The notes below the pieces were generated by a model that saw only the letters and a list, made by a program, of their open reading frames with translations, did no database searches and had not been told where the DNA came from. From the NCBI RefSeq assembly GCF_017912535.1, contig NZ_JAERQK010000007.1, positions 1 to 64,000 of the forward strand: a stretch of DNA of 64,000 nucleotides, read 5' to 3'. Below are positions 1-6,370 of the stretch, in pieces. Positions within the stretch are counted from its first letter, which is position 1. Every line of letters starts with the position of its first letter. Origin of the DNA: Motiliproteus sediminis. Lineage in GTDB: Bacteria > Pseudomonadota > Gammaproteobacteria > Pseudomonadales > Balneatricaceae. The position numbers and the translations under genes were made by a program.

Positions 1-78
1 AATCTCCTTTACCGGAATCCCGGCATCACCTTCTTTCAGGATGTTGATGATCTGTTCGTCAGTGAACCGCTTTTTCAT
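1..78 (-). CDS. IS3-family transposase OrfA, N-terminal fragment (window edge)
   Basis: Only the first 26 codons are present, starting at an ATG at 78 and running off the window. The peptide begins MKKRFTDEQIINILKEGDAG, the typical opening of the helix-turn-helix OrfA protein of IS3-group elements such as IS2/IS407-like transposases. OrfA binds the element's ends, and the catalytic DDE domain comes from the OrfAB frameshift product, which is not visible here. The truncation is a window artefact rather than a sign of decay. Confidence 0.8.
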   Translation of the reverse strand, partial: MKKRFTDEQIINILKEGDAGIPVKEI

Positions 79-146
79 ATCCGCTTTCCTCTGCTAAAGC
101 GGACTTTACTAGATTCGGAATGGACCGGAAATCGGGGAGCAGGTCA
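1..146 (-). mobile_element. End of an IS3-family insertion sequence, cut by the window edge
   Basis: The left edge holds the 5' end of a transposase OrfA on the minus strand, followed outward by about 68 bp of non-coding sequence. Read on the minus strand, the outer end begins TGACCTGCTCCCCGATTTCC near position 146. IS3-family elements begin with TG and have terminal inverted repeats of this kind. The other end lies outside the window, so completeness and target duplication cannot be judged. The exact boundary at 146 is inferred from the TG terminus. Confidence 0.7.
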
Positions 147-347
147 TACCCATTATACTGAGCCAATATTAAAAGAACCTTAAAAAGACAATACCGGTAC
201 AGACGCCAATTGGGCTCTCGGGCGAGTAGATACTCTGTGCCACGGGGGCTTTGCTAAAAGCCGCTACCGTCATCGGAGGTATCCTGATAGTTTCAGTTGA
301 AGGGCCAATCCAACTTCCATAACGACCTATCTGCTGTATCCGAACAG

Positions 348-375
348 GACAAAGCCCCCAACCGGGGGCTTTGTC
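348..375. terminator. Hairpin downstream of the secreted-protein gene
   Basis: A perfect 12-bp stem (GACAAAGCCCCC paired with GGGGGCTTTGTC) closes a 4-nt loop. It lies 22 bp beyond the stop codon of the minus-strand gene that ends at 398. The T-rich tail is clearer on the plus strand (CGTTTCT) than on the minus strand, so it may act in either direction. Confidence 0.55.
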
Positions 376-397
376 GTTTCTAGCAGCTGAATTCCAC

Positions 398-1036
398 TTA
401 CTTAGCCACGTTGTTGCTCACTACATCAGAGCTGGCGACCGCAGAGGTCGCATCCTGCGCCTGGGTGTTCTGCTGCAGGTTGGTCACATCACCCACCTGC
501 ATACCAGACTGAATACCGCCGATCTGGCTACCGCTCATATTGCCCTTGGCCACGTCACCGCTGTGGATGCTGTAGCTCGGAGAGAGCACACGGTGGCCGC
601 GGTTGTTGCTGGTGGCGGTGTCGCTAACCAGGCTGCCGACGCTGGTACTGCCCTGGCTTTGGTTCATGCTGTGACCGGTGGCGGCGCCGGCATTGAACGC
701 GTTCTGGTTTACCCCGCTGGAGTAGTTGCGGAAGGAGTTCAGGTCCTGCTTGGCGTTCAGGCGATCGTTGCGGATGTCGTACTTGAGGTCGATACGGGTG
801 TCGGTATCGATCTTGGTGCGACGGCTGTTATCCAGCTTGTAGTCCAGGCGGTAGTCGCGCTTGAAGCGCTGGCTGTTATCGACCCGGGTGTCGATGTTGT
901 TGGTGTTGTTGTAGCTGTTGGTATAGCCGATCTTGTTGCCTTTGTAGCCGACCCAGGGGTTGGCTTCAGCCACGGATACGTTGAGGGCGAACAGGGTAAC
1001 GGCGGTGGCCAGTGCGGCTTTGTTGAAAATTTTCAT
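398..1036 (-). CDS. Secreted low-complexity protein of unknown function
   Basis: This 212-residue protein opens with a clear Sec signal peptide (MKIFNKAALATAVTLFALNV, probable cleavage after AEA near residue 25). The ATG has a GAGG ribosome site about 9 nt upstream. The mature part has no cysteine and no recognisable catalytic motif. It is rich in Asn, Asp, Ser, Gln and Tyr, with charged near-repeats around residues 45-95 such as RDYRLDYKLDN and DTDTRIDLKYD. A Gly/Ser/Gln-rich C-terminal half follows. The composition suggests a disordered or beta-repeat surface or envelope protein, but I recognise no family. It is flanked by an IS end and a repeat element, so it may be accessory. The overlapping plus-strand ORF has no ribosome site or signal peptide. 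Confidence 0.7.
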   Translation of the reverse strand: MKIFNKAALATAVTLFALNVSVAEANPWVGYKGNKIGYTNSYNNTNNIDTRVDNSQRFKRDYRLDYKLDNSRRTKIDTDTRIDLKYDIRNDRLNAKQDLNSFRNYSSGVNQNAFNAGAATGHSMNQSQGSTSVGSLVSDTATSNNRGHRVLSPSYSIHSGDVAKGNMSGSQIGGIQSGMQVGDVTNLQQNTQAQDATSAVASSDVVSNNVAK

Positions 1037-1144
1037 GGTCAGATCCTCGATTTCGTTTGGGGGGTTCGGGGTGTTACAGCCGGTAGGTAACGCCCCCGCG
1101 AGGATCGGTTCTAAAAAAATGAAAAAATAGGTTAGGGCTGGAAA

Positions 1145-1866
1145 CGGCGCGGAGCGGACGTTTTTGCTCGGCTGAGAAGCGACTCAATCAATGGCGTTTG
1201 AAGCTCATTTGCTGTGTTGCTTGAAAGCCTTTGTTCCGCCCACCCGGGCGGCCCTATTCTTTGGCAAACGTTCCAAAGAACAGGGGAAGAAAGAACTACT
1301 TGTGCCTTATGCTCCCCTGGTTCCGCCGCCCTACGGGTCCACTGCACGCGGCAACGGTGATTCTGGCGGATCGGACGGCACATGCCTGTGCCGCAATCCG
1401 GCTCGGCGTCCATGCCTCGCCCCGCGCTTTGCGCGGGCCTGATCGAATCCCCGTCGCCGTGCTCGTCGGCTCCAAAGGGGTTAAGTCGCAGCCGGATTAC
1501 CGCATTCTTACTCAAGCGCGAAAAACAGGTAAGGGCACCCGGAGTGCGGCTGGCACCCCCGGCCCTCCGAAAGCCGACGAGCACTGGACGCCCTTGAGGG
1601 TTTCAGCCCGTTAGGGGCAAGGCCCGGATGGCCGCCGCCACAACAGTATGGCCAGGGACGGCCATTCTGTTGTGCCCCTCAAGGGTGTTCAGCGCGCAGG
1701 TCCCGTAGGGCGGCTTTTGCGGGCGAGTGCTTTCTTGCCTACTTCTTTATCACGACTGATAAAGAAGTAGGTCGCCGGGAGGCGAAACAGGGAATATCAA
1801 ACCACCATGAAAACGAGCTTTGAAGCACCGACTTGCCGCAGCTAAGTATGTCCGCTCCGCGCCGAT
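1145..1866. repeat. Terminal-inverted-repeat element, copy 1 (non-coding)
   Basis: About 720 bp, nearly identical to 27235-27975 over most of its length. The ends are inverted repeats: CGGCGCGGAGCGGACGT at 1145-1161 matches, with one mismatch, the reverse complement of the sequence at 1848-1864. Inside are a small inverted repeat (ATGGCC...GGCCAT near 1650-1667) and a strong hairpin at 1739-1770 with a perfect 14-bp stem and a CGAC loop. No transposase is encoded. Short ORFs occur on both strands but none looks like a protein gene. The element fills the gap between the secreted-protein gene and the phosphotransferase gene, ending 15 bp before the latter's stop codon. It resembles a non-autonomous, MITE-like element. 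Confidence 0.8.
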
Positions 1867-1880
1867 ATGAGTCATGCTCT

Positions 1881-2678
1881 CTAACCCGCGAAGAACTCGA
1901 TAACTGGCGTTTCCAGCAGCCAGCGCCGCAGGGTCAGCGGCGGCGTGTCTGGCTGCGCGGCGCGCTGCTTGAGGTAGCGGCGCAGCAGACAGATCTGGCC
2001 ACAATAAGCCAGCCGTTGCTGATTCACATGCCGGCCACCGGCTTGCTGGTAGGCGGCGCTGACACGGGTCAACAGCTGCTGGTAGCGCTCGGGGTTAAAG
2101 GTGGTGGCGGCGGTCGCCAGATGGGCGGCAAAGTTGCCCAGATCAAACTCGGGTGGGCCCGAGGCGCAATCTTCCAGATCGATCAGTTGCACACCGTGCC
2201 GGGGCGGCTGCAGGAGCAGCAGTTGGCCCAGATGAAAGTCGCCGTGCACCACGGCATCGACCCAGGGCTGCCACGCCGCACGTAATCTTTGCCAGCAGCG
2301 ATCTAACTCGTCGTCGCGGGTGTCTGCCAGCCGCTCGTCGATGCGCCATCCCGGATCCAGCAGTGGCGGCGCAGGATCGGTGCGGGCGCGGTGCAGCGCC
2401 ACCAGCGGCGGCAATAGTTCGGCCAGGGTCGCTGATGGTGGCCAGTGGAGATCACCACCAGCGACCTCATCGCTATACTCTGTCCGGGCCGACACCGCAT
2501 CAATCCAGCGGTAGCGTAGCCGCCGCTCTCCATCGGCGTGACAGCGCGGTGTGGGTACGCCCTCGGCCTGCAGTTGTGCGCTGAGCCGGGCCAGGGAGGG
2601 TGCGTCCAGGCGTGATTCAGGGCGCAGCTGTTTGCGGGCCTCGCCATGCTGCCGCTGTAGTCGTGGCGCGTCGTTCAC
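1881..2678 (-). CDS. APH/choline-kinase-like phosphotransferase
   Basis: A predicted small-molecule kinase of the aminoglycoside phosphotransferase fold. The catalytic loop is HGDFHLGQ at residues 145-152, and the metal-binding segment starts at Asp167 (IDLEDCASGPPEFDLGN). The family usually has Asn where this protein has Gln152. The N-lobe is short, and no clear glycine-rich loop is visible. I place the start at a GTG (2678) whose bases overlap the upstream stop codon as GTGA, giving 265 residues. The open frame continues upstream but lies inside the glycosyltransferase gene. The overlap implies translational coupling to that gene, so the two probably modify the same sugar-containing product. 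True antibiotic resistance is unlikely. Confidence 0.75.
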   Translation of the reverse strand: MNDAPRLQRQHGEARKQLRPESRLDAPSLARLSAQLQAEGVPTPRCHADGERRLRYRWIDAVSARTEYSDEVAGGDLHWPPSATLAELLPPLVALHRARTDPAPPLLDPGWRIDERLADTRDDELDRCWQRLRAAWQPWVDAVVHGDFHLGQLLLLQPPRHGVQLIDLEDCASGPPEFDLGNFAAHLATAATTFNPERYQQLLTRVSAAYQQAGGRHVNQQRLAYCGQICLLRRYLKQRAAQPDTPPLTLRRWLLETPVIEFFAG

Positions 2679-3694
2679 GGGCCAGCCTGCAGCAGTTCCA
2701 GCAGCGCTTTGGCGGCGACCGGCGCGCCGCTCTCGGCCAGCGCCACCGGGGGGCGCCGCCGGCGCTGGTGCAGGGTATCGATCAGCCAATTGAGCGCCGC
2801 CTCGGGCGGGTGCAGATCGTAGGCCCAGCCGACGCGTCCGTGCCAGCGGGCGGCGCGGGCCTGTTGATCATCGTAGGTGGTGGGCTTGGCCATCATCAGT
2901 ACCGGCACATCGCTGGCGGCCAGCTCCAGTGCGGAGTTGTAGCCCATGGTGCTGATCACCAGATCAGCCTGGGGGAACAGTTCGTTGAGGCGCGGGCCGG
3001 GCTGAATCCGCCGGTCAGCAAGGGCCAGATGCTCGGCAGGGGTGGCACGCGGACCGATCACCTGAATTACCTCAAGCCCTTGGGATAGCCCTTGTCTGAC
3101 CGCAGGTATCAGCTGGGTCAGGGCCTGATTGAATGCTTCCCAGCGGTCACCGCCGCCGCCGGCACCGGCGGCGATCAGCAGCTGGGGCATACCGGCCGCG
3201 GGCGGTGCACCCAGAGGGAGCGGATCAGTGGTCCTGTCCTCGCGGCGGTAGATCCACCCCACCGAGCGTTGCTGCCGACAGGCGATGGTCGCGGCGGGTG
3301 GGCGCCAGTCATCGGCGGCGTGAGGGAGCAGCAGCAGGTCCCAGGGACGCTCGGGCAGGACGAAATCGCTGAGTTTGTCGGCACGGGTCTCGCGCAGGAT
3401 CAGGGCCAGGCGTGAAGGCAGCTGCTCCAGCTCGGGTACGACCGCGGTGTCCACTACCACCAGCGAGGGGGGCTGCGGCTGCAGCAGACTCGCCATTTGG
3501 GAACGCTCGGCGTGAACAATGCGGCGGTAGAGTTGCCGTTCGTCATCGCCCAGTCCTTCAACGCTGGCGTTGGTCAGCAACTGGAGGTCGACATCGGGGG
3601 CGCACTGACGGAGTGCGGAGGCGATATTGGTGACTCGGCGCAGGTGTCCAAGGCCGGTCTTTCCGGTAGCGCAGAAGCAGAGTGATGGGCGCAT
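2675..3694 (-). CDS. MurG-like (GT-B fold) glycosyltransferase, COG4671-type
   Basis: A 339-residue predicted glycosyltransferase. The N-terminal Rossmann half begins with the GLGHLRR motif (residues 15-21), as in MurG/GT28-like enzymes. The C-terminal donor-binding half contains a MurG-like stretch (STMGYNSALELAASDVPVLM near residues 248-267) followed by an AKPTTYDDQQARAARW segment. No signal peptide or membrane span is seen, so a cytoplasmic or membrane-peripheral enzyme is expected. It overlaps the phosphotransferase gene by a GTGA, so the two form a tight pair. Donor and acceptor are unknown. It is not the cell-wall MurG itself, because there are no mur genes around it and the N-terminal sequence differs. 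Confidence 0.75.
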   Translation of the reverse strand: MRPSLCFCATGKTGLGHLRRVTNIASALRQCAPDVDLQLLTNASVEGLGDDERQLYRRIVHAERSQMASLLQPQPPSLVVVDTAVVPELEQLPSRLALILRETRADKLSDFVLPERPWDLLLLPHAADDWRPPAATIACRQQRSVGWIYRREDRTTDPLPLGAPPAAGMPQLLIAAGAGGGGDRWEAFNQALTQLIPAVRQGLSQGLEVIQVIGPRATPAEHLALADRRIQPGPRLNELFPQADLVISTMGYNSALELAASDVPVLMMAKPTTYDDQQARAARWHGRVGWAYDLHPPEAALNWLIDTLHQRRRRPPVALAESGAPVAAKALLELLQAGP

Positions 3695-3779
3695 AAGCGT
3701 CTGTCGGCGATGAGTTCAGCCGAAGTATAGCTTCTGCACGGGCCCGCACTGGCGAGCCGTTCGGGGGCTGATCCGACGA

Positions 3780-3974
3780 CTATTCGAAGTCGAATTCGGT
3801 CAGCTCACGTTGCAGCCGTTTTTTCTCGAAGTGATCTTCGATCCCGCGACGTGCGCGCAGCGAGCGGGCGCTTGCGGCTTGCCGTTCGGCTTGCTGGTCT
3901 TCTGAACTCAGTTCCATGAAAACATCGAAGATCTGAGTCTGAAGTTCGTTCAGTTCCTGATCGTTTTGCATCAT
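3780..3974 (-). CDS. Small PA3496-like protein
   Basis: A 64-residue, highly charged protein with a predicted helical C-terminal part (ARRGIEDHFEKKRLQRELTE). This resembles the small Pseudomonas PA3496-type family, whose members share an R-x-I-E-D-x-x-E-x-x-R-L-x-x-E pattern. A GGGAG ribosome site lies upstream of two adjacent ATG codons, and I use the first. There is no signal peptide or cysteine. It sits between hexR and the glycosyltransferase pair, all on the minus strand. Function is unknown and the family assignment is from memory of the motif. Confidence 0.6.
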   Translation of the reverse strand: MMQNDQELNELQTQIFDVFMELSSEDQQAERQAASARSLRARRGIEDHFEKKRLQRELTEFDFE

Positions 3975-4115
3975 GGGCGACGCTCCCTTCGACAGACAAT
4001 CCGGTCAGGGCCGCATGTTATGGACCCTGGATGACAGCTTGGTGACAGTGGAACCCACCTGTTTTTTTTCGCACAGGTCGAAGGGGATTGCAACTTTTGC
4101 TGCCGGATCGGCGAA

Positions 4116-4991
4116 TCAGGAGCGCCGCAGAGGGGGGCGTTTTTCGTTCTGGCGCAGCGAGCGCAGGCCGCGTTTGATCGACTTGAGGTGATCGATCACG
4201 CCGGGGCCCAGTTTCATCGCCAGGCCGACGGCAAGCACATCGATCACCACCAGATGCACCACGCGGGAGGACATCAATGCGCTGAGGTCCTTGTCCTCGT
4301 CGAGGTCGATATGGATCGGAATGGTGGCCAGCTCCGCCAGCGGGGTGTTGCTGGGACAGAGGGCGATCACCTGTGCGTTCTGCTCTTTAGCCAGGCGGAC
4401 CGAGTGCAACAGGTCTTTGGTACGGCCGGTCTGGGAGATCGCCACCACCACGTCGTTCTCGGACAGGGTGAGGGCCGCGATGGCCTGCAGGTGGGGATCG
4501 GAATAGGCTACCGCGGTCACCTTGAGGCGATAGAATTTGTGCTGTGCGTCGGTACACACCGCTGACGACGCGCCAAAGCCGTAGAACTCGATCCGCTTGG
4601 CTTTGGACAGTGCATCGATGGCGTGTTCCAGGGTATCGGCATCCAGCACCTCGCGGACCTTGATCAGGTTGCCGACGGTGGAGTCGAAGATCTTCTGCTT
4701 GAAGTCGTTAACGCTATCCTTGCGGTCGATGGCGAACTGTTCAAAGTTGGGACTGGTGGCCAGTACTTGCGCCAGCTTGAGTTTAAAATCCTGGAACCCG
4801 TCGTATTCGAGTGCGCGACAGAAGCGTACCACGGTGGGTTCGCTGACCTGTGCCTCACTGGCCAGATCGACGATGCGCATATGGATTACGTCGTGGGGCT
4901 GAGCCAGCACAAAGTCCGCCACCTTCTGCTCCGATTTACGTAGCGTAGGGAGTGCGTCGGAGATCGCTTTGAGCAGATTGGGCGTGTTCAA
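4116..4991 (-). CDS. hexR: HexR, RpiR-family regulator of central carbon metabolism
   Basis: A 291-residue RpiR-family repressor. Residues 1-77 form the helix-turn-helix domain (LRKSEQKVADFVLAQP, then SEPTVVRFCRALEYDGFQDF). Residues 120-260 form the sugar-isomerase (SIS) domain that binds phosphosugars, with the conserved FYGFGASSAV and AISQTGRTKDLL segments. The length is normal for HexR. In pseudomonads HexR represses Entner-Doudoroff and glyceraldehyde-phosphate genes and is released by 2-keto-3-deoxy-6-phosphogluconate. Here zwf/edd genes are not next to it, and the neighbour across the divergent gap is a TRAP binding protein. I did not find a convincing HexR palindrome in that gap. Confidence 0.93.
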   Translation of the reverse strand: MNTPNLLKAISDALPTLRKSEQKVADFVLAQPHDVIHMRIVDLASEAQVSEPTVVRFCRALEYDGFQDFKLKLAQVLATSPNFEQFAIDRKDSVNDFKQKIFDSTVGNLIKVREVLDADTLEHAIDALSKAKRIEFYGFGASSAVCTDAQHKFYRLKVTAVAYSDPHLQAIAALTLSENDVVVAISQTGRTKDLLHSVRLAKEQNAQVIALCPSNTPLAELATIPIHIDLDEDKDLSALMSSRVVHLVVIDVLAVGLAMKLGPGVIDHLKSIKRGLRSLRQNEKRPPLRRS

Positions 4992-5112
4992 GCGTGAACT
5001 TCTCGTGGTGGCGGAGTGAACCAGAGCAGAGAATATTCAAATTTGCCTACCTAAGCCAGCTTTTTGCCGATTTTGGGCGCTAATTGGCCAACATTAGTAA
5101 AAATATAGGTTG

Positions 5113-5142
5113 TTGATTCAGGCCACCTTTTTAGACTATAAA
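5113..5142 (+). promoter_or_regulatory. Possible sigma-70 promoter of the TRAP binding-protein gene
   Basis: A TTGATT -35 box (5113-5118) is followed after 18 bp by a TATAAA -10 box (5137-5142), about 68 bp before the GTG start at 5210. It lies in the AT-rich gap shared with divergent hexR. It was assigned by eye only. Confidence 0.4.
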
Positions 5143-5209
5143 CAGGGGTTGGGACCGCCCGTGGGCCGGTTAAAGCGCACCCAAGAGAGACCTCCAAGGG
5201 GAACTGTCC

Positions 5210-6313
5210 GTGAAACGCCGTCAGGTCATACAAGCACTCGGGATGGGTGCGTTGACAGCCGGCACGCTGGGCGCCTGTAGTGGCGAGCGTGCCGGAACTG
5301 CTAATGGACAGCAGCGCCGTGAAGTTATTGATTGGACCATGGTGACCACCTGGCCGAAGAATTTCCCCGGACTGGGTACGGGCGCCAATTTTCTTGCCCA
5401 GCTGATCAACGACATGAGTGGTGGCCGCCTGCGGGTCAAGGTTTATGGCGCCAATGAGCGGGTGGCGCCGCTGGAGGCCTTTGATACGGTTGCCCGTGGC
5501 GATGCGCAGATGGGGCACGGAGCGGCGTACTACTGGCGTGAGAAAAGCCGGGCCGCGTCATTCTTTGCCGCCGTGCCCTTCGGCCTTACCGCGCAGGAGA
5601 TGAATGCCTGGCTATACCACGGCGGTGGTATGGCGCTGTGGCGGGAGGTTTACGCGCCCTTTGGGCTGATCCCCTTTGCAGCCGGCAATACCGGGGTGCA
5701 GATGGGGGGCTGGTTCAATCGCGAAATCAACCGCATCGACGACCTTATCGGACTGAAGATGCGTATTCCCGGCTTGGGGGGCGAGGTGCTCAAGCGCGCC
5801 GGCGGTGAGCCGGTGTTGTTGCCCGGCGGCGAGATCTTCCCGGCTTTACAGTCGGGTGCCATCGACGCCTCCGAGTGGGTCGGTCCCTACAACGATCTGG
5901 CATTCGGGCTGCACAAGGCGGCCAAATACTACTATTCGCCCGGTTGGCATGAGCCGGGCACGACACTGGAATGTTTTATCAACCAGCAGGCGTTTGACGC
6001 CCTGCCGACGGAACTGCAACGGATTGTCGAGGCTGCCTGCCGGGTTGCCAATCAGGATATGCTGGCCAACTTTACCGCCCGTAACAATGCAGCTCTCAAG
6101 CAACTGGTGGACGAGCAGCGGGTGGAGCTGCGGCAGTTTCCGGACGAGGTACTCGCATACCTACGCCGCTTGTCCGACGAAGTGGTCGCCGCCGAGGGGG
6201 CTGCTGATCCGCAGGCGGCCAAGGTGTACGAGTCGTTTTCCCGTTTCCGCGCTCAGGCCAGCAGCTGGCATGCGCTGTCGGAGCAGGCCTATCTGCGGGC
6301 ACGTACGCTCTAG
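5210..6313 (+). CDS. TRAP-transporter substrate-binding lipoprotein (DctP family)
   Basis: A 367-residue periplasmic binding protein of the DctP/TakP type, which captures organic acids for TRAP transporters. The N-terminus carries a twin-arginine-like start (MKRRQVIQALG) and ends in an LGAC lipobox near residues 20-23, so it is probably exported and lipidated. The mature part has family features: WTMVTTWPKNFPGLG near residue 43, then a segment with MRIPGLGGEVLKRAGGEPVL and ALQSGAIDASEWVGPYND. GTG is the start, preceded by AAGGGGA. Neither a DctQ nor a DctM membrane gene is adjacent, so it is an orphan here. Tryptophan and alpha-keto acid ligands are typical of the TakP-like branch, but the ligand is not determined. 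Confidence 0.88.
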   Translation: MKRRQVIQALGMGALTAGTLGACSGERAGTANGQQRREVIDWTMVTTWPKNFPGLGTGANFLAQLINDMSGGRLRVKVYGANERVAPLEAFDTVARGDAQMGHGAAYYWREKSRAASFFAAVPFGLTAQEMNAWLYHGGGMALWREVYAPFGLIPFAAGNTGVQMGGWFNREINRIDDLIGLKMRIPGLGGEVLKRAGGEPVLLPGGEIFPALQSGAIDASEWVGPYNDLAFGLHKAAKYYYSPGWHEPGTTLECFINQQAFDALPTELQRIVEAACRVANQDMLANFTARNNAALKQLVDEQRVELRQFPDEVLAYLRRLSDEVVAAEGAADPQAAKVYESFSRFRAQASSWHALSEQAYLRARTL

Positions 6314-6370
6314 CGCCGGCGAGGCGTTCCCCACGCTACGATCGGTCAAGCCCGACAGGCTGCCCGCCGA

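Noticed and set aside
371-1090. 239-codon plus-strand ORF opposite the secreted-protein gene
   Set aside because: The minus-strand frame has a signal peptide and a ribosome site; the plus frame has neither.
1132-1614. ORFs on both strands in repeat copy 1 (and their twins in copy 2 at 27234-27868)
   Set aside because: They overlap on opposite strands, have no ribosome sites, no protein-like composition and no domain. They are open because the GC-rich repeat has few stop codons.
2679-2789. Longer start of the APH-like kinase
   Set aside because: The extra 37 codons are a Pro/Ala/Arg-rich shadow of the glycosyltransferase gene; the GTGA overlap gives a better start.
4992-5209. HexR operator in the hexR/TRAP intergenic region
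   Set aside because: I looked for a TGTA...TACA-type palindrome and found only partial AT-rich matches, not enough to call a site.
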